Assembly: GCA_036259355.1 (NCBI GenBank)
Contig: DATABY010000090.1
Span: 15,398 to 79,397, forward strand
Reading direction: 5' to 3'
Origin: JALZDI01 sp036259355
Lineage (GTDB): Bacteria > Actinomycetota > Actinomycetes > Propionibacteriales > Nocardioidaceae
Length of the DNA: 64,000 bases
Under the pieces are notes generated by a model. The model saw only the letters and a program-made list of their open reading frames with translations, was not told the DNA's origin and ran no database searches. Shown here piece by piece: positions 50,259 to 58,826 of this stretch. Made by a program: the position numbers and the translations under genes. Numbering within the stretch: the stretch's first letter is position 1; each line of letters opens with the position of its first letter.

Positions 50259-51347
50259 TCAGCTGCGCACCGCCTGGCTGGTGGCGACGTCGTCGACCAC
50301 CAGGACGAGGTTGCGCAGGTTGTTGATCAGGGCGCCGTACAACGGCCAGTGCAGCTCGGCGAGGTCGCCGACGGAGAGCTCCCGCGTCAGGTGGTCGATG
50401 CGGTCCCGCAGCGCCATGACGTCGGCCTCGGGCGACTGGACCCTGTCTCCCACCTTGGTGAGCAGCTCGAGCCAGCGCTCGCGGAAACGGTCGTCCCACT
50501 CGTCCTCCGCGAACGTCGACTCCCGCAGGGTGCGGGCCATGCTGCGCGCCTCGGCGACACCGTCCTCGAGGCGGTACAGCACCTCCTCGTACGACAGCTC
50601 GCCACGCGACAGGTCGGCGCGGCGCTGGCGTGGGTTGAGGCGGGTGCTCTCGCGGGCGGACCCGACGACCTCCCAGGCATGGTCGATGTCCCGGTCGAGC
50701 CCACGCGTCGCGCTGACCCAGTCCACCGCGGAGTCCACGCTGTCGCCGCGCCGGACCGACTCCGCGATGTCACGGAGAAGAGCACCGAGGCGCTCGTCGA
50801 TCCGGTCGACGTGCTGCGCCGCGCTGCGGTCGTTGAGCGGGGGAACCACGAGCAGGTTGACGAGGACGCCCACGCTGATGCCCAGAGCGGTGGCCAGGAT
50901 GCGGTCGCCCAGCATGTGCTGTTGCTCACCGTAGCCGGTCGTGAGCACGAAGAGCGCGGTCGTCGCGATCGTGACGCCCTCCTCGCGCAGGACACCGACC
51001 CTGGCCAGCAGCAGCGCCGACAGCATCACCAGGAACAGGCTGACCCCGTTGATCCCCAGCATCTCGGCCAGGACGAACGACAACAGCACACCCAGCACCG
51101 TGGCGCTCACCTGCTGCACGCCGCGGGAGACGCTGCGGTACACGGTCGCGTGCACGGTGAGCAGGGCCGACCACGGGGCGAGGAACGGCTGCGGAAGGTC
51201 GAAGACGTGGACGGCCAGCAGCCACGCGGCCACCGCCGCGGCGGCTGCCTTCGTGACCAGCAGCAGGTCGGCCTGGACCACCGGGTCCCGCAGCCGCCCC
51301 AGGGCCGTGGCGACAACCTGGACCGGAGACTTCTCGTTGCGTGACAT
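50259..51347 (-). CDS. FUSC-family membrane protein (aromatic acid exporter-like)
   Basis: A 362-residue protein with an N-terminal membrane domain of about five to six helices (residues 25-165) and a cytosolic helical domain, as in FUSC/YccS or ArAE half-length exporters. Substrates may be aromatic acids. The ATG at 51347 is preferred to one four codons upstream because CATGCT (51355-51360, minus strand) lies 7 nt before it. It is divergent from the metallophosphoesterase across a short palindrome. Confidence 0.75.
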   Translation of the reverse strand: MSRNEKSPVQVVATALGRLRDPVVQADLLLVTKAAAAAVAAWLLAVHVFDLPQPFLAPWSALLTVHATVYRSVSRGVQQVSATVLGVLLSFVLAEMLGINGVSLFLVMLSALLLARVGVLREEGVTIATTALFVLTTGYGEQQHMLGDRILATALGISVGVLVNLLVVPPLNDRSAAQHVDRIDERLGALLRDIAESVRRGDSVDSAVDWVSATRGLDRDIDHAWEVVGSARESTRLNPRQRRADLSRGELSYEEVLYRLEDGVAEARSMARTLRESTFAEDEWDDRFRERWLELLTKVGDRVQSPEADVMALRDRIDHLTRELSVGDLAELHWPLYGALINNLRNLVLVVDDVATSQAVRS

Positions 51348-51354
51348 CGAAGAC

Positions 51355-51393
51355 AGCATGTACCCAGGTCGGACGGGTACACCCGCCCACGAT
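51355..51393. promoter_or_regulatory. divergent CANNNT boxes around a TGTACCC palindrome
   Basis: TGTACCC-N9-GGGTACA (51359-51381) lies between CATGCT for the FUSC gene (51355-51360, minus strand, 7 nt to ATG) and CACGAT for the phosphoesterase (51388-51393, 7 nt to GTG 51401). A shared repressor site is plausible. Confidence 0.5.
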
Positions 51394-51400
51394 GCCTGAG

Positions 51401-53029
51401 GTGAGCAAGCTCAAGGAAGACGCACACACATCTGGGGAGGCACACCGCCGGTGGGGACGCCGGCTCGGCGGGATCGTGCTGGTGCTCCTGCTGGGCCTGG
51501 GCGGCGCGTGGCTGGGCGTACTGCTCGGCGGCACCGAACGGCAGAGCGTCGGTCCGTTCGACACCACCATGGCGCTGCGGCCTGCCACGCAGGGCGGCAC
51601 CACCGTGGACACGCCACCACTGGGCCAGCTGGTGCTCGACACCCACGACGCCCCGGTGCGGCTGCAGGTCGCGGTCGAGGGACTGGACGCGGCCAAGGCC
51701 CGCAAGATTGCCGCCAACCCCGCGATGCTGACCGGCCTGGAGGACCGCGCGGCCGCCGACATCCGTACCGGCCTGGTCGATCTGTTCGTGCGCACCGCCG
51801 TCGTCGCGGTGCTGGGCGCGGCCGCGGCCGCGTTGCTGGTCGTACGCCGGGTCCGCGCGGGAGTCGTCGCCGGCGTCGTCGCGATGACCGCGACCGGGTT
51901 CGGCTACTACGCCACCTGGTCGACATGGAACCCCGACGCGATCCAGGAGCCCCGCTACACCGGGCTGCTCACCAGCGCGCCGACGGTCGTCGGCAACGCG
52001 CGCGACATCGTGCAGGACTTCTCCAGGTACCGCGAGCAGCTCGCCCGGCTGGTGACCAACGTCAGCCGGCTCTACAGCACCACCTCCACGCTGCCGGTGA
52101 TGAAGCAGCAGGAGGACCTCGTGAAGGTGCTGCACGTATCCGACCTCGAGATCGCGCCACAGGCGTGGGACGTGATCGCCACGGTGGCCCACCAGTACGA
52201 CGTCGACGTCGTGGTGGACTCCGGTGACACCACCGACCACGGGAGCCGCGCCGAGAACCGGTACCTGCAGGGCGTACGCCGGGTCGACGCCCCGTATGTG
52301 TGGGTCCGCGGCAACCACGACTCGATGCACACGCAGCGGGCCATGCAGCGGCTGCCCGGTGCCGTGGTGCTCAACGGCAAGCCGCGCGACGTGGCCGGAC
52401 TGCGCTTCCTCGGTGCCGGTGACCCGCGGTTCACCCCCGACAACAGCGAGCCGGTCGCGGCGGACTCCGTGGCGGCGCAGGCGCAGGCGCTGGCCAACGT
52501 CGCGCGCCGGGACGCAGACGTGGACGTGATGGTCTACCACGACCCCGCACCGGCGGCGGTGTTCGACGGACTCGTGCCGACGGTGCTGTCCGGCCATCAC
52601 CACCGCCACGACGCCGACCTGATGCCGAAGGGCACCTGGCGGCTGGTGGAGGGCTCCACCGGCGGGTCGGGGCTGCGTGCCCTCGAGTCCGACACGGGGC
52701 CGTCCCCGATCGAGCTGTCGGTGCTCTACCTGGACCGCGAGACCGCCGAGCTGCGCGCCTGGGACCACCTTCAGCTCGGCGGCCTCGGCACGGCCTCCGC
52801 ACGGATCAACCGCGAGATCGTCGACCCCGAACGCGAGCCGGTCACCGAGCTGGAGACGCCGACCCCCACCCAGCCGGTTCCGGCGACGCCGATGCGCCGG
52901 CCCACCATGACCGGCAGCTTCCCCACCCCGACACCCGCACCCACACAGACACCGAGCCCGACACCGACGCAGGCACCGAGCCCGACGCCCACGCCTGCTC
53001 CGACGGAGAGCGCCCGGCCCGAGAACTGA
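51401..53029 (+). CDS. membrane-anchored metallophosphoesterase
   Basis: A protein of about 542 residues. An N-terminal helix (near residues 20-40) and a second hydrophobic block (about 145-180, two helices) anchor a calcineurin-like phosphoesterase domain with HVSDLEI, VVDSGDTTD, VRGNHDS and LSGHHHRHD; the first motif has HVSD in place of DxH. The tail of about 40 residues is Thr/Pro-rich. The substrate is unknown. GTG 51401 fits the CACGAT box; ATG 51392 in the same frame is the alternative start. Confidence 0.78.
   Translation: MSKLKEDAHTSGEAHRRWGRRLGGIVLVLLLGLGGAWLGVLLGGTERQSVGPFDTTMALRPATQGGTTVDTPPLGQLVLDTHDAPVRLQVAVEGLDAAKARKIAANPAMLTGLEDRAAADIRTGLVDLFVRTAVVAVLGAAAAALLVVRRVRAGVVAGVVAMTATGFGYYATWSTWNPDAIQEPRYTGLLTSAPTVVGNARDIVQDFSRYREQLARLVTNVSRLYSTTSTLPVMKQQEDLVKVLHVSDLEIAPQAWDVIATVAHQYDVDVVVDSGDTTDHGSRAENRYLQGVRRVDAPYVWVRGNHDSMHTQRAMQRLPGAVVLNGKPRDVAGLRFLGAGDPRFTPDNSEPVAADSVAAQAQALANVARRDADVDVMVYHDPAPAAVFDGLVPTVLSGHHHRHDADLMPKGTWRLVEGSTGGSGLRALESDTGPSPIELSVLYLDRETAELRAWDHLQLGGLGTASARINREIVDPEREPVTELETPTPTQPVPATPMRRPTMTGSFPTPTPAPTQTPSPTPTQAPSPTPTPAPTESARPEN
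52918..53014 (+). repeat. Thr-Pro repeat tract at the phosphoesterase end
   Basis: Tandem copies of ACC/ACA-CCG/CCC units encode a PTPxPT-type tail; the block CACCGAGCCCGAC occurs twice. Such tails can span the cell wall or be O-mannosylated in actinobacteria. Confidence 0.7.
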
Positions 53030-53051
53030 CGCGCGGCGCCGGCCCGCCTGT

Positions 53052-53057
53052 CACGAT
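53052..53057 (+). promoter_or_regulatory. CANNNT-type -10 of the MFS exporter
   Basis: CACGAT ends 6 nt before the GTG at 53064. Confidence 0.35.
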
Positions 53058-53063
53058 GACCAG

Positions 53064-54467
53064 GTGAGCACCGGGCAGGTGAGCCCTGCGGTCGTCCTGC
53101 GGTCCCCGGCCGGGCGCTGGATCGTGCTGGCGGCCGTGCTCGGCTCCGGGATGGCGCTGCTCGACGGCACGGTCGTCAACGTCGCGGTCAAGCCGATCGG
53201 CGAGGACCTCGGTGCCGGGCTGAGCGAGCTGCAGTGGGTCGTCAACGCCTACCTGCTGTTCCTCGCCTCGCTGATCCTCATCGGCGGTTCCCTCGGTGAC
53301 CGGTTCGGCCGCCGTCGCATGTTCATGCTCGGCGTCGGCTGGTTCGCCGCCGCCTCCCTGCTCTGCGGCATCGCGCAGGACCCGCTGCAGCTGATCGCGG
53401 CCCGGGCGCTGCAGGGCATCGGCGGAGCACTGCTGACACCGGGCAGCCTGGCGATCCTGCAGGCCAGCCTGCAGCCGGCCGACCGCTCCCGTGCCATCGG
53501 CACCTGGTCCGCCTACACCGGCATCGCCGCCGCGGCCGGGCCGTTGCTGGGCGGCTGGCTGATCCAGGCCGCCTCGTGGCGCTGGGTGTTCCTCATCAAC
53601 GTCCCGCTGGCGGCGCTGGTGCTGGTCGTCACCGCGCGGCACGTTCCCGAGTCGGGCCACCGCCGGCCCGGGCAGCGCTTCGACGTCGCGGGTGCGGTCC
53701 TCGGGGCCCTCGGGCTCGCCGGGGTCACCTACGCGCTGATCGAGGCCAACGCCGGAGTGAGCACCGCCGTGCTCCTCGCCGGCGTACTCGGCCTGGCCGC
53801 ACTCGGCTGCTTCGTGGGGGTGGAGCGCTGGCAGGACGACCCGATGCTGCCGCCGTCGCTGTTCCGCGACCGGACGTTCTCCGTGGTCAACCTGGTGACG
53901 TTCGCCGTCTACGGCGCGCTCGGGGCGATGATGTTCCTCCTGGTGCTGCAGCTGCAGGTGTCGGCCGGGTTCAGCCCCCTGCAGGCCGGGCTCTCGATGG
54001 TGCCGTTCACCGTGATCATGCTGCTGTTCTCCTCGCGGTCCGGTGCCCTGGCCGCGCGGATCGGGCCCCGCGCCCAGCTGATGGGCGGGCCGCTGCTGGC
54101 CGCCGTCGGCGTGCTGCTGCTCAGCCGCATCGACGCGAGCGCGACGTACCTCGGCGACGTGCTCCCCGGGGTGTGCCTGTTCGGCGCCGGCATGACGCTG
54201 CTGGTGGCGCCGCTGACCGCCTCGGTGCTCGCGGCCGCGCCGGAGCAGGAAGCCGGCATCGCCAGCGGCGTGAACAACGCGGTGGCACGGGCCGCCGGGC
54301 TGTTGTTCGTGGCGGCTCTGCCGACGCTGGTCGGGCTGTCCGACCAGGACTACCAGGACCCGGCCGCCTTCACCGACGGCTACCGGGTGGCGCTGCTGGT
54401 CTGCGTCGCGGTGCTCGTCGCCGGGTCCGGCCTGGCCACGATGGTGCCCCGGCAGCAGCAGGTGTGA
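53064..54467 (+). CDS. MFS drug exporter, DHA2 (EmrB/QacA) type
   Basis: A 467-residue exporter with about 14 membrane helices. Motif A-like GGSLGDRFGRRRMF and motif C AAAGPLLGGWLIQ, followed by WRWVFLINVP, are typical of drug:proton antiporters. The exported compound is unknown. It stands between the phosphoesterase and sirtuin genes, with no adjacent regulator of its own. Confidence 0.85.
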   Translation: MSTGQVSPAVVLRSPAGRWIVLAAVLGSGMALLDGTVVNVAVKPIGEDLGAGLSELQWVVNAYLLFLASLILIGGSLGDRFGRRRMFMLGVGWFAAASLLCGIAQDPLQLIAARALQGIGGALLTPGSLAILQASLQPADRSRAIGTWSAYTGIAAAAGPLLGGWLIQAASWRWVFLINVPLAALVLVVTARHVPESGHRRPGQRFDVAGAVLGALGLAGVTYALIEANAGVSTAVLLAGVLGLAALGCFVGVERWQDDPMLPPSLFRDRTFSVVNLVTFAVYGALGAMMFLLVLQLQVSAGFSPLQAGLSMVPFTVIMLLFSSRSGALAARIGPRAQLMGGPLLAAVGVLLLSRIDASATYLGDVLPGVCLFGAGMTLLVAPLTASVLAAAPEQEAGIASGVNNAVARAAGLLFVAALPTLVGLSDQDYQDPAAFTDGYRVALLVCVAVLVAGSGLATMVPRQQQV

Positions 54468-54523
54468 CTCGTCTGCGGTCACGTTGCGCGAAACGCCCGA
54501 GGCACCGCAGCCGAATCGGCGGG

Positions 54524-54529
54524 TAACCT
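54524..54529 (+). promoter_or_regulatory. leaderless -10 of the sirtuin gene
   Basis: TAACCT ends 8 nt before the GTG at 54538. Confidence 0.6.
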
Positions 54530-54537
54530 CGGCGTCG

Positions 54538-55407
54538 GTGCACACGCTCCCCGAACGTGCCGAGCCCTCGCCCGCACCGGCGGTCGACGAGGCGCTGGAG
54601 CACGCCCGCAACCTGCTCGCCGAGCCCGACGTCGTCGTCCTGACCGGCGCAGGTCTCAGCACCGACTCCGGCATCCCCGACTACCGGGGGCCCGGCGCAC
54701 CGCGGCGGATGCCGATGAGCTTCAGCGAGTTCGTCTCCGGAGCGCACGCCCAGCAGCGGTACTGGGCCCGCAGCCACCTCGGCTGGCAGCGCCTCTCCCG
54801 GGCGCAGCCGAACGCCGGGCACCGCGCGCTCGCCACGATGGAGCACCAGGGCAGGGTTGCGGCGGTCATCACGCAGAACGTCGACGGGCTGCACCGGGAC
54901 GCCGGCAGCCGGGTCGTCGTCGACCTGCACGGCCGCATCGCCGACGTCGTCTGCCTGTCCTGCCGCGACCGGTCGGGCCGGGCCCGGCTGCACCGGCGGC
55001 TGAACGCACTCAACCCCGGCTTCGGCGAGCAGGTCGAGGTGGGCAGCCGACCGGACGGCGACGTCGACCTCGACGACGTCTCCGGCTTCCGGCTCGCCGG
55101 ATGCGAGGAGTGCGGCGGCCCGCTCAAGCCGGACGTGGTGTTCTTCGGCGAGAACGTCCCCAAGGCCCGCGTCGACCGCTGCTACGCCCTGGTCGACCGT
55201 GCGCGGGCGCTGCTGGTGGCCGGCTCGTCGCTGGCGGTGCTCTCGGGCCTGCGGTTCGTCCGCCGCGCGCACGCCAACGGCATCCCGGTGGTCATCCTCA
55301 ACCGCGGCGTCACCCGCGGCGACGACCTGGCGACGGTGAGGGTCGACGCGGGCTGCAGCGAGACTCTGGACTGGCTCGCGGCCACCGCCGCTCCCGGAGC
55401 CGGCTAG
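54538..55407 (+). CDS. Sir2-family NAD-dependent deacylase, SIRT4-like
   Basis: A 289-residue sirtuin that uses NAD to remove acyl groups from lysine. Motifs are VVLTGAGLSTDSGIPDYRGPG (NAD site), ITQNVDGLH, the catalytic His in VDLHGR, and a zinc site formed by CLSC and CEEC that are about 45 residues apart. GLSTDSGIPDYR resembles the SIRT4-like class. Acetyl-CoA synthetase is a classic sirtuin target in bacteria. The GTG start follows TAACCT by 8 nt. The stop overlaps the convergent HAD gene. Confidence 0.87.
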   Translation: MHTLPERAEPSPAPAVDEALEHARNLLAEPDVVVLTGAGLSTDSGIPDYRGPGAPRRMPMSFSEFVSGAHAQQRYWARSHLGWQRLSRAQPNAGHRALATMEHQGRVAAVITQNVDGLHRDAGSRVVVDLHGRIADVVCLSCRDRSGRARLHRRLNALNPGFGEQVEVGSRPDGDVDLDDVSGFRLAGCEECGGPLKPDVVFFGENVPKARVDRCYALVDRARALLVAGSSLAVLSGLRFVRRAHANGIPVVILNRGVTRGDDLATVRVDAGCSETLDWLAATAAPGAG

Positions 55408-56093
55408 AGCATCACGCCGATCTCGTCGAGGGAGGCGTGCAGGTCGGCGGGGTCCAGGTAGACCCGGAAGGCGTGCGCGCGCTGCAGCTCGTCGGTGCTG
55501 TAGCCGCCGCAGACCAGTCCCACACCGAGCATCCGGGCCCGCCGGGCGGCGAGCATGTCCCACACCGCGTCGCCGACCGCGATGCAGTCCAGCACGGACG
55601 CGTCGATCTTCTCCGCCGCCGCGAGGAACATCTCCGGGTTGGGCTTGGCGTGCTCGACGTCGGCGCTGCAGACGTACTGCGGCGTCTTCGGCAGCTGGAG
55701 CTTCTCGATGTGGGCCTCCGCCTCGTCGGCCTTGCCGCTGGAGGCGATCACCCACGGCACGCCTGCCTCGGACAGCGCCAGCAGCAGGTCGCGCGCTCCC
55801 GGCAGCGGCTGCACCCAGTCCAGCCGCTCGAAGTAGTAGCGCCCGTGCAGCTCCTCCGCCTTGTCCAGCTGCGCCTGGCTCAGCTCGACACCGGCCTCCT
55901 TGACCACGCGGGGGGCGAGCAACCCGCCGCTCATGCCGATGCGGCGATGGATGCGCCACACGGCCAGGTCGACGCCCACCTCGGCGAAGCCACGCTGCCA
56001 TGCGGTGACGTGCTGGTAGACGCTGTCCAGCAGGGTGCCGTCGAGGTCGAACACGAACGCGGGGCCCGCCGGTGTGGCGCGATTTCCGTCCAT
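55404..56093 (-). CDS. HAD-family phosphatase
   Basis: A 229-residue HAD hydrolase of the beta-phosphoglucomutase/phosphatase type: nucleophile in FDLDGTLLDS, a helical cap (about residues 30-95), VIASSGK, the Lys in EHAKPNPEMF and the acidic VGDAVWD. In the second acidic motif the usual GDSxxD reads GDAVWD. The substrate is unknown. It is a single gene whose end overlaps the sirtuin stop by CTAG. Confidence 0.83.
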   Translation of the reverse strand: MDGNRATPAGPAFVFDLDGTLLDSVYQHVTAWQRGFAEVGVDLAVWRIHRRIGMSGGLLAPRVVKEAGVELSQAQLDKAEELHGRYYFERLDWVQPLPGARDLLLALSEAGVPWVIASSGKADEAEAHIEKLQLPKTPQYVCSADVEHAKPNPEMFLAAAEKIDASVLDCIAVGDAVWDMLAARRARMLGVGLVCGGYSTDELQRAHAFRVYLDPADLHASLDEIGVML

Positions 56094-56149
56094 ACCGACC
56101 CACTACCCGAGGACACCGCCGCCCTATCGCACGGACCGTGCGACGCCCT

Positions 56150-58366
56150 TCACCGGTCGGTCTTGAAGGTCCACACCACGGGCCTGAGCCGGTTGCCGGC
56201 GGAGTCGCGGAGCCCGCGGGTCAGACGCACCCGGTAGCGGGCGTTGCGCGCCAGCCGGCGGCGCGGGTTCACCAGGATGCGCTGGGTGCGGGGGTTGTAG
56301 CTGACCCTGGCGCGCACCCTGCGTCCGCCGACCCGGCGCAGCCGGACGGTGCGGCGCGACACCCTCGTCACGGGTTCGTCGAGCCAGACCCTCACGTTGG
56401 CGCCGCGGCGCACGCGACGGGCACCCGGGCGAGGGGTCCGGCCGATGACCCGGGGCCGGCGACGGTCCCGCCGGCCGATGAGCAGCGGCTCCGAGTCCGG
56501 CGAAGCCGGTCCGGCTCCCGTGGCGTTGACCGCGGTCACCGTGAACCGGTACGCCGAGCCCGCGCTCAGGCCCCGGACGGTGTGACGGTGGCGCGGGCCG
56601 ACGGTCACGTCGACCCGACGCCGGTCGCCGACGTACCCGCGGATCCGGTAGCCGGTGATGCCGTGTCCGCCGAGCGTGGGCTCGTCCCACTCCAGCAAGA
56701 CACGCCGCCGCGTCGTGGTGCATCGCGGTGCCGCGGGACGTCCGGGCACGGCCGCGTCGACCTCCGGCAGGTCGTCGACCTTGCAGGGGTCGGCGAGGAC
56801 CGGGTGGTGGGCGTCCGGGTCGCCGGGATGCCAGCCCACCGCGAACTGGCTCATCATGTCGTGGTCCTCGTGCACCAGGTTGTGGCAGTGCACCATGTAG
56901 CGGCCGCGGTGCGGGGCGAACTGGCACAGCACCCGCACGGTCTCGTTCTCGCCGACGTAGGCCACGTCCTTGGGGCCGCGCTCGAAGTCGTACGGCGGCC
57001 GCCCGTTGCGGGACAGGATCCGGAAGTCGATCAGATGGATGTGGACCGGGTGGAACCAGCCGCCGTGCGGGTTGGTGAGCTCCCAGATCTCGATGCCGTT
57101 CAGCGCCGGGTCCGCGACCAGGCCCTGGTAGTCGCTGTCGATCACGTCCTGCCAGGTCCTGCCGTTGATCATCCACAGGCTGCCCTCGTGGTGGAACTCC
57201 AGGCGTCGGGTCCGGGTCGCCTGCGACTCCTTCAGGTTCATCACGTGGCTGCCGGCCAGGGTGTCCGGGAGGCGGCTCCAGGTGGGGTCGCCGCGGTCGA
57301 CCGGCGCGTCGGTGACGTCGAAGGCCATCACCTTGTCGGTGTGGTCGTAGTCGCGGTTGTTGGGGTTGGACAGGTTGCGCAGGAAGACACGCCGGCCGGG
57401 CCGGTAGCGGCGGAAGTCGACCAGGATCTCGTAGCGCTCGGCGTTCGCGTGCCGCCACTGGGAGATCTCCCGTGCCTTCGGCATCAGCCCGCCGTCGGTG
57501 CACACGAGCGTCACGGGGTCGCCCGTGCCGATCTGGAAGCGGAACGACCGCGAGATCGCCGCGTTCAGGATCCGGAACCGGTAGACCCGGCGCCTGACCT
57601 TCATCACCGGCCACGCCCGGCCGTTCACCAGGATCACGTCGCCCCACAGGCCCGAGTCGGAGTTGTCGTCGTAGGCGAGCGTGCCGTCGGTGGCGAACAT
57701 CGCGTCACCGACGATCAGCGGTACGTCGAACTCTGCCTGCGGCAGCAGCGCGCGCTCGGCCGGGTCGTGCATCTGGTACTGCGCGTACAGCCCGGTGTAG
57801 ACGTTCGGCGCCGTGTGGTGCACGCCGTGGTCGTGGTACCACAGCGTGCGGGCGGGCTGGAAGTTCGGGAAGTGGTAGTCCTTGTAGAACCCCGGCGCCG
57901 TGATGTCGTCGGCGTACCCGTCGTACTCCGGGAGCGAACCGGACCCGTGCAGGTGCAGCGACGTGGTGAACGCGTGGTCGAGGATCGGATGCCGCTCCGG
58001 CAGGTGGTTGCGCACCCGCATGACCACGGGCCGCCCGCGCTCCACCGGGATCGTCGGGCCCGGAGCCAGGCCGCCGTAACCCCAGACCGGTGTGGTGAGC
58101 CCGGGCACGATGCGGGCCGTGCCGGCGCGCTCGGTCACACTGAAGTGGTCCACCAGGCGGCCGTCGGAGTCCCGGGTGGTCTTCCACGGCCGCAGTACCG
58201 GCGGACGGGTGAACGCCGCCCGAAACGGCACCGGCAACCGGCTCTCGTCCAGCCGGCTCGCCGACCTGGCCCCCACGCTCGACCCCCACGGCAGCGCCGC
58301 GACGCCCGCGGTGCCCAGCACGGTGATCCCCCCGGCCTTCAAGACCTCTCTACGTGTCGTCTCCAC
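56150..58366 (-). CDS. Tat-exported multicopper oxidase with FN3 and Ig-like domains
   Basis: A 738-residue exported oxidase. The twin-arginine signal is TRREVLKAGG at the start. Cupredoxin domains (about residues 50-540) hold all copper motifs: SLHLHGSG, WYHDHGVHH, HPVHIHLIDF and MVHCHNLVHEDHDMM. A fibronectin type III domain (about 560-640) and an Arg-rich Ig-like domain ending in DSAGNRLRPVVWTFKT (about 645-738) follow. It could oxidise copper(I), phenols or metals. GTG start, with GAGGGGGGA about 7 nt upstream. Confidence 0.87.
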   Translation of the reverse strand: METTRREVLKAGGITVLGTAGVAALPWGSSVGARSASRLDESRLPVPFRAAFTRPPVLRPWKTTRDSDGRLVDHFSVTERAGTARIVPGLTTPVWGYGGLAPGPTIPVERGRPVVMRVRNHLPERHPILDHAFTTSLHLHGSGSLPEYDGYADDITAPGFYKDYHFPNFQPARTLWYHDHGVHHTAPNVYTGLYAQYQMHDPAERALLPQAEFDVPLIVGDAMFATDGTLAYDDNSDSGLWGDVILVNGRAWPVMKVRRRVYRFRILNAAISRSFRFQIGTGDPVTLVCTDGGLMPKAREISQWRHANAERYEILVDFRRYRPGRRVFLRNLSNPNNRDYDHTDKVMAFDVTDAPVDRGDPTWSRLPDTLAGSHVMNLKESQATRTRRLEFHHEGSLWMINGRTWQDVIDSDYQGLVADPALNGIEIWELTNPHGGWFHPVHIHLIDFRILSRNGRPPYDFERGPKDVAYVGENETVRVLCQFAPHRGRYMVHCHNLVHEDHDMMSQFAVGWHPGDPDAHHPVLADPCKVDDLPEVDAAVPGRPAAPRCTTTRRRVLLEWDEPTLGGHGITGYRIRGYVGDRRRVDVTVGPRHRHTVRGLSAGSAYRFTVTAVNATGAGPASPDSEPLLIGRRDRRRPRVIGRTPRPGARRVRRGANVRVWLDEPVTRVSRRTVRLRRVGGRRVRARVSYNPRTQRILVNPRRRLARNARYRVRLTRGLRDSAGNRLRPVVWTFKTDR

Positions 58367-58611
58367 GACGGATCCCCCCTCGGTTCCGTCAGCAGGTAGC
58401 CCCTGTGCCCCTTGTGCCCCGTTTGACCCACCACGGTGAACGCTGCCCCCCGCCGGGAGGAACCCCCTGGCGGAGCCATTTACGGTTAGTTACGCTGCGT
58501 GACCGCGGATGGCGGATGCGTCCGGATTCCGGCCGTCAGCCTCGGTGCGCAGGCGCACGTCGAGTCGGCGCATGGCCCGATCGAGCGGGCCACGACCCCC
58601 ACCTCAGCTAC
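58367..58611. other. intergenic region between bsaP and the multicopper oxidase
   Basis: No gene is seen. The part near 58366 is the leader and ribosome site of the oxidase gene. TGGCCCG-ATCGAG-CGGGCCA (58573-58592) is a perfect 7-bp hairpin 20 nt after the bsaP stop and may end the bioB-bsaP mRNA. A second, weaker CCGCC/GGCGG hairpin lies near 58457-58480. Confidence 0.45.
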
Positions 58612-58809
58612 TCAGCGCTGTGGGAATGCCACCTCACCGTGCTCGACGCAGCGCGCGACCCAGCCACGGGGCACCACCTGCACGACCATCCGCCGCCGGC
58701 ACCGGGCGCAGTAGCGGGGCGGCTCGAGCTCACGCAGCCGGGCGCAGGCGTCGTGTACGCCGGCGTCGAGCCGCTCCCCGCAGTGGTCGCAGTACACCGC
58801 CGTACTCAT
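58612..58809 (-). CDS. bsaP: biotin synthase auxiliary protein BsaP
   Basis: A 65-residue protein with cysteine pairs: YCDHCG near the N-terminus, then a single Cys in DACARLR, then YCARCRRRMVVQVVPRGW and a last Cys in ARCVEHGE. This pattern matches the small protein next to mycobacterial bioB (Rv1590, BsaP), which supports biotin synthase by way of its iron-sulfur cluster. The ATG lies 17 bp after the bioB stop, in the same operon. Confidence 0.85.
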   Translation of the reverse strand: MSTAVYCDHCGERLDAGVHDACARLRELEPPRYCARCRRRMVVQVVPRGWVARCVEHGEVAFPQR

Positions 58810-58826
58810 CGCGAGCCCGCCCACGC

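Noticed and set aside
56072..58399. Long plus-strand reading frame (775 codons) opposite the multicopper oxidase
   Set aside because: It is the mirror of a clear gene, is very rich in Arg, Val, His and Gln, and has no family similarity; high GC content produces such open antisense frames.
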